64,000 bases of DNA, taken from contig OY992838.1 in assembly GCA_963921425.1 (NCBI GenBank), positions 5,332,001-5,396,000 on the forward strand, written 5' to 3'. The notes beneath the pieces are model-generated. The model had not been told where the DNA came from, searched no databases, and was given only the letters and a program-made list of their open reading frames with translations. The translations under genes and the position numbers were made by a program. Shown here piece by piece: positions 11,505 through 24,257 of the stretch (its first letter is position 1; each line of letters opens with the position of its first letter). The stretch comes from Dryas octopetala. Taxonomy: Eukaryota > Streptophyta > Magnoliopsida > Rosales > Rosaceae.

Positions 11505-13159
11505 TCATGATCTTAGTACTAATCCAATCATCATGTTTTGACAACCACAGGGCACATCTTTTGCCTATATATATGTGGTTCTAAAATGTTGGGATGTATA
11601 GTGATCTTGTCATGTGTATTCGATCATCTGCTTTTGTGATCATCATACAATAGCTATAAATTCTGTGCATTCAATTCTGAATCCCCTATTTCAAAAGAAT
11701 AAATAAATGAGCTGGACCTGTAATGTTTTCCTGTATCTATACCATATCCTACGTGCAGAAATTTCAATAAACTGTTTGTACTTTTTTTTTTTTTGACTAA
11801 AACTATTTGTACTTTTAAGTGACGCTTAGTGACATGTTTTGCAACCTTAAAAGTTGCAAGTGTATGTGCGTTAATTTTAATTATTTCAGAGGAAGGTTTT
11901 TTTTTTTCTTCTTTTTAAAATTTGGCTGGGGGAGGTTATAAACTTAAATTAAATCAAATCAAAGCAGGATTTAATATTCCAATGGAGTGCTGATCTCTCT
12001 GGCAGCCAATAGTTGTTCATGCTTGAGGGATCCAAGGCCACCACACAAATTATTGCCCTTAAAATAATCTCATAAATTAAGGGTAATGCCACACACAAAT
12101 ATTGCATTTGCCCTTAAAACAATCTCATTATTGGCCTCCAAAGGTACTGATCGAAAGTTGCCTATAGAAATTTATTAGGAATTATTTTTGATTGTGTCTT
12201 CATTAATGCTAGATTCATTTAATTTATTCTTCAAATTTATTTATCAAATAAGGTATTATTCACATTAGATTTTTTTTTTTGCCATAGAATTCAAGTAAAC
12301 ATTTTAATTGTTAGAAATAACTAAATAAGTGACTTTATTTGCATGATTAAAACAGTGCTCTCACATTATATATTGAATAAAATCTAGGGCTAATTACAAA
12401 TAAATCAATAAAACTTTTCACAAATATATTTTAATCAATGCACTTTTTCATAATTTCATTTTAGTTACTATTGACCAAAATGAAAAAAATAATTATAATA
12501 GATTAATAAATATACATTACTATTCATACTAATTTAGATTTGTATTAGCTTTGTGTTTGATTGCTACGTAACAAAACGACTTAAGGTTTAACTTCGGGGT
12601 TTTGAGCTTTACCCAAAACCTGAGACCTAAATCTTAAGTCATAAGCTCCAGAACTCTAGCTAATTTTAAACCCTAAACTCCGTTTATATACCATACACCT
12701 CATTTCTATACTCTAAACTAAATTAAGGGCAACGTCATAATTAACCTATAAATAATGAAAAAAATAGATAAAAAAATTAGTATTTTTCAATGCACCAAAA
12801 TACATAATATTATCAAGTAAATTAAACTTAGTGACTAAAATGAGATATAGTTTCAAAACTCATTAACCTTTATTTTGGTGAAACTTGTCTTACTCATGTA
12901 TTTCCATATCCTTCAATAAGATCCAAAGATTAAGGAATCTTGTATCGTCATATCATGTATCAACTAGTTCTTATTTTATTCGATATCATCGTACCATGTT
13001 TTATTAGTGCTGGAATTAATTATATAATAACTACAACGTACATGCAGATCGATGCGCGCGCGCAGTTGCCTATTTATATAGCCTTGCATTGGTACTAAAA
13101 GATGCACCAGGGAACTATATCAACAAGGAGGACGTCGACTAGGTAATACAAGAACAACT
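11505..13159. other. Spacer between the two CCD copies
   Basis: It holds the 3' end of copy 1 and the promoter of copy 2. It is AT-rich with no coding frame. A probable MITE lies at 12402-12905. A GCGCGCGC run sits at about 13053-13062, roughly 100 bp before the copy 2 start. Confidence 0.5.
12402..12905. mobile_element. Probable degraded foldback MITE
   Basis: The left end (around 12405-12480, with TCATTTTAGTTACTA) and the complement of the right end (around 12820-12900, with TCATTTTAGTCACTA) align over some 65 bp at about 70% identity by eye. The interior is AT-rich and non-coding. Boundaries and family are uncertain. Confidence 0.4.
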
Positions 13160-15582
13160 ATGGCAGTGTCTGCTTATGCTTATGCTTTACATGTAAATGG
13201 GTCTTTTCAAAGCCATTTCAATATCTCTCACAGCTTTAATCACCTCAAGACCTCACTTTCCTCATCTGTTAAGGTATCATCATATATATATATATATATT
13301 TGTGTGGAATTGATCTTGTGTTAATTGAAATTAAAACTTGGTTTGCATGTTTTGATCGATGTACATCGTACGTCCTATATATAGCCTCTATTCAAAGAGT
13401 TCCAGCAATTACTTCCATTGAAGGTGGATGTTTCCAAAACCAAGAAAAATACTTCTAAGAAAATGTTAGATGTACTTGTGGACTCCATGTTCCAATTTGT
13501 AGAAAAACCATGGCTCCCATCTCAGGTAAATCCCACTCCCAAAATGTATTAAATCATCAAACGGGTGATATAAATATAAATATATATTATATATATAGTG
13601 AAATTAACTTCTTAACTAAAAGAATGTCCAGAATTCCGGATGTCTCTGAGCATTCGAAAGAGTTATTATTTCTTATTAATTAATCAATCATGTACTTGAT
13701 TATAAATAGAAAAACTTTGCTCCAGTGGAAGAGATTGGAGACCTTGTTGAGGTCACCTGCATCGAAGGAGAAATACCCGCTGATTTTGCTGAGGGTGTTT
13801 ACATAAGAAATGGTACGTGACCTTTCAATATATTCTTAGTTCGGTCACTTTGAAGTTTATTTATTTTCAATAGGTAAGATACTGACACGAATTTGTCTCA
13901 AAAAGAAAAAAGATACTGACACGAAAAGATTTGATGAATAACTGTCATATATATTATTGATTGAGTATATATAGTTTAACTAGTAGTAGCTAAGACCAAT
14001 TTGTTTGTTATTACTATTAATTAACGCTAATTCTATATATATATATATATTTCAGGCAACAATCCTTTATTTGGAGGTCATAAATCAGCAGTTTCCATTT
14101 TTGGACAATCAAACCCTGTTTGGGTGGAGAGAGAAGGAATGCTTCATGCAGTTTACTTCAAGAAAGATGGTGATGATGGAAGTTGGATTATCTCCTACAA
14201 AAATAGATATGTTGAGACCCAAACATACAAGTTAGAGAAACAAATAAAAAACAAACCATGTTTCTTACCAGCCTTACAAGGAGATGCATCTGCAGTTTTA
14301 GCAGCACACATTCTAAATATGGTAGTTTATTTCTTAATTATTACAGTTAATTATCCAAACTCCAACTACACATTTTTTTAATGATAAATAAACTTATTTT
14401 TATAATTAATATATGCAACTCGATCTACATTATAAACGAGCATATATTTAATTAAACAATTATTGTATCTGTTAGTCACTTACAAACATGTGTGAGTTGT
14501 AACTGATTGACCAATAGTGATCAATGTATTTCTTATTTTTAAGCTTTTTTTTTTTTTTTTTTTTTTTTCTCATTTAGACTTGTGTGTATTACTTTCTTAT
14601 AGTTGTGTTGTGTGTTAACATTTCACAAGTAATATGTAAAAAAACCATGTAATTATGACTATTGTTTTGTTATATATATTATAATATATATTTGATTGCA
14701 TAAACATGCAGTTGAGATTTGGGTCAGTCAATAAACAATATAGCAACACCAATGTTTTTGTGCATTCGGGGAGATTCTACACGGTTTCAGAGAATCATCT
14801 GCCTCAAGAGGTGGACATCTCATCCTTAGAAACCATTTGTGATTGGGATGTCAATGCAGCTTGGGATAGAACTTTCACCAGCCATCCAAAGGTTTGAGTC
14901 ATTTTTGCTCTTAACTAATTAATTATAAATTCTTATTCCCTACATGCAATTAATTACTATATATATATTATATATATGAATTCTATATATATGATGCAGA
15001 AAGCTCCAAACTCCGGAGAGCTAGTCATAATGGGGACAGAGCCAAAGAAACCTTACTATGTTTTGGGGGTCATATCTGGTAATCTGATTTGATGTATTAT
15101 TAAAAAAAAAAAACATTTGATTTGTGTTAATTATGTTGAAAAAAAAAATATTTGTGTTAATTATGAATTAGTTAACTTTCTGATATATATTATACTGGTT
15201 ACTTCAGCTGATGGAAAGAAATTGCATAAGGTTGATCTCAAACTCAAAAGAAGTATCCTCAGCCATGATATAGGAGTTACCCAAAAGTATGCATATATAT
15301 GGCTGATTTTTTATTTTTTAATTTAATGATTTTTTGAATGATTTTTGTATAATTTTCTAATTTTATTTGAACGTTCCTCGGCCCCACCATCCAAAAGATA
15401 ATAAAAATAAATGTACTTGATTAACAAACCATTTTTAAGCATTAATTCTTATTAATTTGCGTTGTTTTGGTGTGGCATCTACAGGTACAATGTAATTATT
15501 GATCATCCCCTTACAATGGATATAAAGAGACTCACCATGGGTGGCCAGTAAGTATAATATATAGGGTTCTTAATTAAGTAGG

Positions 15583-15616
<34 letters not shown>

Positions 15617-17030
15617 CCAAATCTAAATAATTAATCTTATTTGTTTGAAACACTTAGCTATGGAGGTATTAATACTGTCGTGTATGTGTATAGATTAATT
15701 AAGTTTCATAAGGAAGGGTATGCAAGAATTGGAGTGATGCCTCGTTATGGTGATGCAGAGTCAGTCAAATGGTTTGAGGTAGAATCAAATTGCACATTTC
15801 ACATTCTCAATTGCTTTGAGGAGGGTAATGAGGTAATTAGCCACAACACAGAGACTCAGAGATCCATGGCCTGCTTCACCTTTAAATGACTTCTCTAACT
15901 AATTTCGGGCTTATATTAAAAATTATGTTAGCCATTCCAGATTTGTGTACCAAATTCAAATCCCAAATGATGTGTAAGTATATGTGTACAGGTTGTAGTG
16001 AGAGGATGTAGGGCTCTCGCATCCATCTTACCAGGTCCAGATGTGGGTTTTAACCAGTATGAATGGTACTCAAAAGGGTTCAACTTTGCAAATATTCATT
16101 GCAAAGTCTCTGCTGGTGATGATTCTGTAGAGCTTGGATATCTGTTCAGTCGTCTATATGAATGGAGACTGAACATGATATCTGGGGAAGTTGGGGAGAG
16201 AAATTTAACTGGAACTGAATTCTCCATGGACTTCCCTTTTATCAATGAAGAATTTACTGGTTTAAAACACAAGTATGGCTATACCCAAGTTATTGATTCT
16301 GTGGCAAGCACTAACTGTGGTAAAGATAAACAAAACTTTGATTCATCTCAACAGAATGATTTTATAATTTCTCATTGACTTGATACATATTCTATTTCTT
16401 TGGTATTAGGCATGGGTAAATATGGATCACTAGCCAAATTATATTTGGAAGAACCGAATTCTACACCATCTCTGGTAATGAGTTCATATTATTTTCTTTT
16501 AATCATCTAATCAATGTTTATACAATATTATTTTCGATCTCTTACAGATCAATTAAGATGTTTAATCATGTAGGACTTACTGTGTGATGGTATAATGATC
16601 AGGAGGGAAGGTGTGATGATCAGCAGTTGGTAAGGGTGGAATACCATAAGCTCGAGGACAACAACTTTTGCAGTGGAAGCGCTTTTGTCCCTAGACATGG
16701 AGGCGTCGAGGAAGATGATGGTTGGATTATCACTTTTGTCCACAATGAAGAAACTGATGCCACCCAAGTGAGTTCTCAGATCTCAGGTCTATCATAGATA
16801 TAGCTTTAACTTGGCCAATTCGATCGAAAAAGGTACAATTTTATGTTTGTTATAAGTTTGTTTTTCTGATCCAAATCCATTACTTGTTCCAGGTTCATGT
16901 CATTGATGCAAAGAAGTTTGAAAGTGAACCGATTGCGAAGCTTCATTGCCACAGCGGGTGCCATATGGCTTCCATGGAACTTTTGTGTCGATGCCTTGTC
17001 AATCTTAGCATTGTGCATGGTGCCTTCTGA
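13160..17030 (+). CDS. Carotenoid cleavage dioxygenase (CCD1-like), tandem copy 2, C-terminal frameshift
   Basis: Thirteen exons: 13160-13273, 13385-13525, 13710-13812, 14056-14321, 14712-14891, 15000-15078, 15208-15286, 15485-15547, 15694-15832, 15992-16319, 16410-16474, 16603-16767 and 16893-17030. Translation is open for 619 residues. Three of the four iron-binding His are present: SHPK, SHDIGVTQ and FHILNC. In the last exon a base seems missing near 16943. The read frame becomes CHMASMELLCRCL, while the neighbouring frame still spells VPYGFHGTF, the block with the fourth His. As sequenced, the protein loses that ligand and should be inactive. The exon 9 acceptor was set at 15693 by comparison with copy 1; using an earlier AG would insert extra residues. 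The Ser/Tyr/Ala-rich N-terminus could be a plastid transit peptide. Substrate is unknown; CCD1-like and ZAS-like are both possible. Confidence 0.78.
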
Positions 17031-17549
17031 GATTCCCTGAATGCAATTTAAGCTGCAATATCAAAATGAATGCATATAAGAAATAAATAAATGAAAAAGG
17101 TTAATTAAGTTGTTTCATATACCATTGTTGCACCTGATTTACTTTTTTTTTCACTCGTTATGGTTTGGCTACATTAATTAGAGTTGAACCCCTCATCAAA
17201 TGTTCCCAACTGTTATTGTTGCAATATTATATCATATATCATTCCTTCTACACCTACTAGATATGAAGTAATATATCAAAACGAACCAACCATTTTTCTC
17301 TTTAATGGGTGCTCTAAATATGTGTCTCAATTCTTTCACAAAGGACTTTAAACCCAAGTTAATGTTCATTGGCTAAAGGACGGTGGGGTAGGAAGAGAAA
17401 GGACTCAAAAGAGTTAGAAGCATGGAACCTACCAACAGATTTGCTGAATCAATGTAGTACTGCTATAGTCATTTACAAAACATTTAAAATGGAAACCCAC
17501 CAAATTAATAACATACATACATAGATGGCTAGGTTCATAAATAAACATC
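17031..17549. other. Spacer between CCD copy 2 and the WD40 gene
   Basis: AT-rich sequence carrying the 3' untranslated region of the CCD gene and the promoter of the following WD40 gene. I see no repeat or gene in it. Confidence 0.5.
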
Positions 17550-18974
17550 ATGCACCCTTCTAATCTTTATATGATCTCTAGCCCCACCCTCAACAAATGC
17601 TATAGTAGCAATCAAGCCATGGAATTCTATCGCAAGAAATCTCTGTTTAGCTTCATAGACATAGAGAGAAATGCAACGGAGGAATCACCCACTGACCTGA
17701 TCTGCAATTGCAACACCAATCAACATGTGTGTCATGACCAAGATGATCACCAATTTGGCAGCCCTTCAATGCTTACACTAATGCCACCCCCAAGCCCAGA
17801 GTCACCATGGACCCTCTCCCCTCTCCAAACCCCATCCCCTTCCCTCCTTTACCACTGCATTGCTTCACTCTATCGCCGGGAAGGCTCCATCTACTCCATT
17901 GCAATTTCGAAGCAGCAGGGAGTAGTATTCACCAGCTCAGAGAGTAGCCGAATTCGTGTGTGGAGGCAGCCGGACTACATCGAATATGGACGTCTGAAGG
18001 CAACTAATAATTCAGGTGAAGTACGAGCCATTCTAGCTCATGGCAACATGCTTTTCACCACACACAAAGACCATAAAATCCGAATATGGAACTTCAATGC
18101 CACAGACAATTTCAAGTCCAAAAAGGTCTCCTCCCTCCCCAAAAGAAGCTCGTTCCCTTTATTTTTGAGAACTACGAAAACCCAACAAGCACACAAAGAA
18201 TGCGTTTCCTGCTTGGCATATTATCATGCAGAAGGTCTGCTATACACTGGCTCACATGACAGAACAGTCAAAGCTTGGAGGCTGTCAGGCAAAAACTGTG
18301 TGGACTCTTTTGTGGCACATGAAGGCAATGTCAATGCAATTTTGGTGAACCAAGATGATGGGTGTGTTTTCACTTGCTCCTCAGATGGGTCCGTGAAAAT
18401 TTGGAGAAGGGTATTCAGAGAAAACTCTCACACTCTCACCATGACTCTCAAATCCCAACCTTACCCAGTAAACGCCATAGCATTAAGCTCCTCATTCAAC
18501 TCCTGCTTCATCTATTCTGGTTCTTCAGATGGAACCATTAACTTTTGGGAGAAAGAGAAGCTGACCTACAGGTTCAACCATGGTGGGTATTTACAGGGCC
18601 ACAATTTTGGGGTTCTTTGCCTTGTGGCTGTGGAGAAGCTGATATTCAGTGGGTCAGAGGACACCACCATAAGGGTTTGGAGGAGAGAGGAAGGGAGTTG
18701 CTTCCATGAGTGTTTGGCGGTGTTGGATGGGCATAGAGGGCCTGTGAGGTGCTTGGCTGCTTGCTTGGAGATGGAGAAGGTTGTGAGGGGGTTCTTGGTT
18801 TACAGTGCGAGTTTGGACCAGACTTTTAAGGTGTGGAGGGTTAGGGTTTCGCCTGAAGAGAAAATGGGGTTGAGTTTTATGGATCGGAGCTGTTCGAGGA
18901 CCAAAGTGGAGTATAGGACTAGCCCTGTGTTGTCTCCTTCATGGGTTGAGAGGAAGTTGCTGCTCCAAAGGTGA
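17550..18974 (+). CDS. JINGUBANG-like WD40-repeat protein
   Basis: A single-exon gene of 474 codons. After a Ser/Pro-rich N-terminus of about 110 residues (TLMPPPSPESPWTLSPLQTP), seven WD40 blades follow. Clear blade ends include SSRIRVWRQ, DHKIRIWNF, DRTVKAWRL, DGSVKIWRR, DGTINFWEK, DTTIRVWRR and DQTFKVWRV. The pattern matches the plant JINGUBANG family, whose founding member restrains pollen germination, and such proteins are usually intronless. The molecular partner cannot be read from sequence. The first ATG (17550) is used, but MEFYRKK at 17619 is a reasonable alternative start because the first 23 residues look poorly conserved. It converges with the aquaporin gene downstream. Confidence 0.88.
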   Translation: MHPSNLYMISSPTLNKCYSSNQAMEFYRKKSLFSFIDIERNATEESPTDLICNCNTNQHVCHDQDDHQFGSPSMLTLMPPPSPESPWTLSPLQTPSPSLLYHCIASLYRREGSIYSIAISKQQGVVFTSSESSRIRVWRQPDYIEYGRLKATNNSGEVRAILAHGNMLFTTHKDHKIRIWNFNATDNFKSKKVSSLPKRSSFPLFLRTTKTQQAHKECVSCLAYYHAEGLLYTGSHDRTVKAWRLSGKNCVDSFVAHEGNVNAILVNQDDGCVFTCSSDGSVKIWRRVFRENSHTLTMTLKSQPYPVNAIALSSSFNSCFIYSGSSDGTINFWEKEKLTYRFNHGGYLQGHNFGVLCLVAVEKLIFSGSEDTTIRVWRREEGSCFHECLAVLDGHRGPVRCLAACLEMEKVVRGFLVYSASLDQTFKVWRVRVSPEEKMGLSFMDRSCSRTKVEYRTSPVLSPSWVERKLLLQR

Positions 18975-19562
18975 ACATTTTCAGTAGGTGAAATATCAGA
19001 GTAAGACTAGCAAACATGTTTCACATGCATTTTGGGTTATTTAATCTCGTTATTTTAACTCTCTAGATTATGTTAAAGTGTAAGGATGAACAAGTTTTAA
19101 CCATAAGAACTTGAGTATTGTTCAAATTTTATCGATCAAATATATTGGAAAATGATCCTACTACCGACCCATTCATCTTTGTCACTAACCCCTATTACAT
19201 TTCTAGCTACTCCAACAAAGTAAAAAAGGAGATGTGTAAAGCTTGGCCGATGTTGCATATGCCCGCCTCATTAAGAGAAATTTCTGTAGGACTGTCATAT
19301 ACCATCATACAATGTGATATAGATCAAAACTAAAAGAAAATTTATTATTTCTCATAAATTTTTCACTGGGATAGTCCCTATTCCCACAATTATAAGCAAA
19401 AACATAATGAAAATAGTGAATAAAGAGGGAGGGGACACAAGAAAAATAAAAGCCTAGGCCTACACAAAAACAAAAACTAAAAATAAATAAAAGAAAAAAA
19501 TATTACAGAAACCATTAGAGTGAAACATATAGGACACAAAGTAGAGTTTAACACAGTAGGAA
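18975..19562. other. Convergent 3' spacer between WD40 and aquaporin genes
   Basis: About 590 bp of AT-rich sequence between two stop codons facing each other; both 3' untranslated regions should lie here. No further gene is seen. Confidence 0.5.
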
Positions 19563-20741
19563 TCAAAAAGCATCTTCCTCAGTGGGAATGGGGAGATGAG
19601 TTGATTTGTTGATGAAGAAATTTTCATAGATGAAGCCAGCAAGCCCACCACCAATGAGAGGCCCAACCCAGTAAACCCAGTGATCAGTCCAGTCCCAGCT
19701 CACCAAAGCCGGCCCAAACGACCTTGCTGGGTTCATCGAAGCCCCCGAAAAGGCCCCTCCCGCTATGATGTTGGCCCCCACTACAAACCCAGTCAGAGTT
19801 GGGCCCAGCCCATTAAGTGCTCCCCTCTTTGGGTCCACTATTGTTGCGTAGACTGTGAATAGCAAGGAGAATGTGAGGATAATCTCCCACACCACACCTT
19901 GCAAGTAGCCCACCCCACTAGCAAGTGAATGAATTGGAGTAGTCTGCAAAAGATAACAAGGATCCACAAATTAATAAAGAATCAATAATAGCATAGTCAC
20001 GAGAAAATTTCCTAAATTTAGTCTACCAAATCATGCGATTGTGACAAAACGAAGTTTAGTACATTCAGATATGAACAAAAATAATAATTTTACATTAGGT
20101 GAGATACAAAATTTTGAAACTTGTTATAATATCGCTAGCATTACTCAAAGTGTAACATTTGAAATGATATTCGTGGCTTACCAATCCACCGGTAAGGTAC
20201 TTTAGAAGGTAACAAGCTATTGCAGCTGCTAACAATTGGTCGATCCAATAAAGTAGGGATCGGAAGACAGTAATGTGACCGCCGAGGAGGAGGCCAAGAG
20301 TGACGGCTGGGTTGAGATGACCACCGGAAATGTGGCCGGCGGATATCATCACGGCTACAACTAGGGCATGTGTCACGGCTATGGCAAACAACCCCACCAT
20401 TGCGTCTGCGTCTAGCTTATCTGCCCATGCCACCAAACAACACACCATATAAAGTTACCATACATTTACAAACAAAACTATATTAATTGCTATATATTAT
20501 ACGGATGAATAGTTGAATACCTAATAACTGATAGAGAAATTAATTACGACTTTGGATCCAAAACATATTAATGACAAACTCTACAAATTAATGACCCCAA
20601 TCCTTGATTATTACCAACAGCCATGGCTGATCCAACACCAGCAAAGACGAAGAGGAAGGTGGTGATGAATTCGACCACAAGGGCTCTCCACAAGTCTGCC
20701 TGCGCAGCCTCACTAGCGGTTCCCAAGGCAATTTTCGCCAT
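19563..20741 (-). CDS. TIP4-1: Tonoplast aquaporin, TIP4;1-type
   Basis: A vacuolar-membrane MIP channel for water and small neutral solutes. Three exons (transcript order 20615-20741, 20182-20420, 19563-19943) give 248 residues, the normal TIP length. It starts [14 protein letters not shown] and has six hydrophobic segments. The two pore motifs are complete: [12 protein letters not shown] and [12 protein letters not shown]. The Arg directly after the second NPA, with the His in VTHALVV, gives an H-I-A-R type selectivity filter as in TIP4 and TIP3-5 groups, unlike the Val of TIP1. Overall wording ([38 protein letters not shown]) fits TIP4;1 best. The start is the only ATG giving the conserved N-terminus. 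Confidence 0.93.
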
Positions 20742-23700
20742 TTTGTTGGGGGGTCTCTCTGCAAAATGAGTGATCTAATTACAAAATTAATGTAGGAGCT
20801 TGGCTTTGCTACTGCCATAGTGCCATGACAATGAATCCTATATATAAGCACCATGGTGAAATATCAATATCATAATATTAATGGGTTTTAATTTATGGCT
20901 TTTGGCAAGTGATCACGGCACGTACTTTTTTGTTATATATGTAATGAAAAATATTATATATATCTGTGTGAAAATTACACCTAAACCCATTGACATGGAG
21001 TGTATTTGTTGTTTTGCCATTGACCATTGACTATTGAAAACTCTATCATCTCTATGTCATTTTTTATATGACTGTATGTCTTGCTGGATTTGGATTGGAT
21101 CAGAGCAGCAAACTTCAATTGCCAGCGAATCCATTGAGTGCTTTAGACGTTGCCCAATTACCAATATATAGCTGGTAACTTTACCTTGTTTGGCATGCAT
21201 GAAGATTCAAAAGGAAATAAAAATGATATTTAGTTTTAAAATTATTATTTAAACTGACATATATAGTATCACGATTGAGATATATCTTCTATGACATTAT
21301 ATAGAACGATTTCATCTCGGCACAATATCAACACATAAAATATGAATAATGGATCAAATTCTTTAGAAAACAAACATGTCATTCTGTATAATTTTAAAAG
21401 CCTAAGTGCTAAAGGTAAATAAGTATGACTTGAGTACGTTCTGATCAAAATAGCTCATTTGGATAATCTCATTTTGTCTTATAAGTTCCTAGTTGATCTT
21501 AGCCTATCCTAGCTAGTCCATGCACCCCATGTTTAAAACTTGAATTCGGCCCAGATTTGAGTGATTATAAAGATTTCCTTTGCTTCATAAATATATGGGC
21601 ACATGAAAACCCTAGTAAAATATTCATGTTATAATAAATAGCCCAATTGGTGTACTATTCCACCATTCTTTACGTACACTCCTTTGTTTTCGCGGTTTCC
21701 AGTGTTTCTTCTGTAATTCAAAGAAAATATAGGGGTAGAGTAGTGCATGTGATCGATCATGCACCATACCATTACCCTCTATATCACATACATCGCAAAA
21801 GCTGACTTTGCTATAATGTTTGTGATTGATTAAAGAATTGTCAAATTCACCGACCAAAAAAAAAAGAATTTTCATATTCTGAGGAGTGTGTTCCATCATG
21901 ACTGTGCAACTTTTATGTCGTCTTCTTACTCCTTGCATGCATTTCCTTATCTTTACTGTATTTTATGTCCAATTGACATTTAAATATTAAAATTTCAATT
22001 ATTGATTGAAAGTAAACGTTTCAAGGATTTTATATGATAAATCCTATATTTTTAGACCATAGGCATGTACGTTCATTGAATTGTTTTATATATGGTGACA
22101 TAGTTGGCTCTATATATAGATCGATCTAAACATTAAAAAATCGTAAAGTCATTTTCATGGTATAAGAGAAGTATATATTATTACGCTCATCAGATAATTT
22201 ACTAAAAGTAATACGGTGTTCTAATTCAAATCTAAGCCTATCTCAAGATTAATAAACAAATTGATACAATGACTGACCTTTTTTTTCTTTTGGAGCCAAC
22301 TAGAACTGAGAGATCAGGAGTGGGCATACTTTCTCACATAATGTACTTGAGTCCACCAATGAATCGATCGAGTTGAGGCTTTGGAATATCCCCATGATCA
22401 TCTTGCTTTATAATTTTCTGGGGAATATTCGTCTGCCTCTTTTCTCTTGGATCTAGCATTATAACTTACATTATTGTGCTTTAGACAGAAAAAAAAAAAA
22501 AAACTTATATTATTGTGCTGATCGAATAATAGCCAAAGGTTGGTGAAGCAGTCAAGCTCACCGCTCTTGTCTTTTTGTTCATGAATGATGATGAGTACTC
22601 CACCATATTCCAACAATTATTACCATCCACTGTGCTTGTTTTATATTCTTTTTCTTTTCCTCTTCCTTCATTTTTTTAAATTTCCTTTATAATTCTAAAG
22701 GCTCCCACTTTTCTCTAAGTTTTGCAAATGCAAATATGTTTAATTATATCGACCATTATAATTTCTTTTTGACCAACTAACTATTAATTTGATGTAATGT
22801 TACAAATTGGAATCTCTATTCTAGAATAAATAAATAAAAAATCCTATATACCTTTTGTTTTGGTTTGGTTAATTTTTTCTTTCCAAACTTTGAGGTTCTG
22901 TTATTTAAAAAAGAAAAAAAAAAAACTTGAAGGCTCTGAAAACATGTGAAGCTAGCGTTTACCAACTTGAAGTGCAAGCTAGCATAGTAGCATGTGTGAT
23001 GTATGATTTGCAATATCGTGCAGTGATCAATCGATTTGCCTCTCAATCTTTCCACGTACATAAAATTGATAAAAAATGAGAGCGTGACAAGGATATGATG
23101 CACATCATATATTCAACAAAGGACCCAAGGCACCCTCTACATGTGAAACCATGTACCCATTTGTGTCCAATGAAGTTGAGAATTGGATTTAAATATATAT
23201 TGACTTTTAATCATTATACCCTATAAATTACAATTATGGTGCATATGGGAAATAAACTTCATAATGTTGACAACTCATAGTTATCTTAGAAAAAAAAGAA
23301 GATGTTGACAGCTAATGGTGTTAGACTGCAAGAGCTTTTTCTAATTGGTTTATCTTTTTCAATGATATTGATGGAGCACTAATTAAAGTAGCTTCCCATG
23401 AGAGCTAGCTTCAAAGTTCAAAGTCAAACATTCAGATTTTTGTGAGAGTACGATGACCATGTTAGGGTTTTGCATGCTTCTTTAAATACTGATGTTGTTT
23501 AATTAATGTACCTCCCACGATTCCGAGCCATGTATAATATATGCATGATTCTTTAACGTTTTATGAGATTGAAAATGTGGGTTAGTAGACTCAGTACTTA
23601 ACAAGAGTAAAGAAATATAAATTCATTAAAATACCCCAATAGGCTAAATTATTGAGTTTTCAATGTTATCTTTTTTTAGGTCTGTAGTTTCATGAGAAAA

Positions 23701-24020
23701 GATAGCAAAACAAAATTAGAGACATTCTGAATTAAAGAGAAAATTTAGTTTAGAATATTTTTTAAGTAATTAAGTAGATTAATAATACCAGCTACATGGT
23801 AAACAGTCACACTAAAAAATTTCTCATTAGATTGAATACAGAAGATGAAATGCATCTCAGTCACTTTTACCTGTCACGTATCTCAGTCGTATATCTAATC
23901 TAACGATTAAAATGTATCAACTTAGAATTATCATAAGAAAATCATGGATAGTCAAGACTGTCAAGTTATACAGAAAAATAAAAATATTGATAATTCGAGT
24001 AAATAGTACAGATTCATCTT
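20742..24020. other. Gene-poor intergenic region
   Basis: About 3.3 kb with no protein-like frame on either strand. The part next to 20742 is the aquaporin promoter. The rest is AT-rich, with poly-A/T runs near 21860, 22490 and 22910. The longest open frames (around 100 codons, for example 21624-21938) have no recognisable motifs and look random. No transposon ends were found by eye. Confidence 0.5.
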
Positions 24021-24023
24021 ATA

Positions 24024-24147
24024 TGGGCCAATAGGCCCAATACATTCAAGCGTAGTGAAGGAAAGATGTGATGGTATATAGAAGATCCGGCCCATAACAG
24101 GGCTGGCCTGGAAAACTACTAAGCCCAAAGACAACATATGAGGCCCA
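24024..24147. promoter_or_regulatory. Site II motif cluster in the glyoxalase I promoter
   Basis: TGGGCC at 24024-24029 and GGCCCA at 24034-24039, 24089-24094 and 24142-24147 lie 110-235 bp before the start codon. Repeats of this motif are common in plant housekeeping promoters controlled by TCP factors. Function here is inferred. Confidence 0.55.
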
Positions 24148-24257
24148 CTTACCCGAACACATATTATCTTCTCCAACATGCAGATAGCAGAGCGAGCAAA
24201 GCTCAGAGTGAGCGAAACACAGAGACACATACAAAGTGTGGTAGAAAGAAAACCAAA

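Noticed and set aside
22816-23103. Minus-strand frame of 95 codons in the gene-poor region
   Set aside because: Low-complexity Phe/Lys-rich sequence with no motif, start context or neighbouring exons; probably chance.
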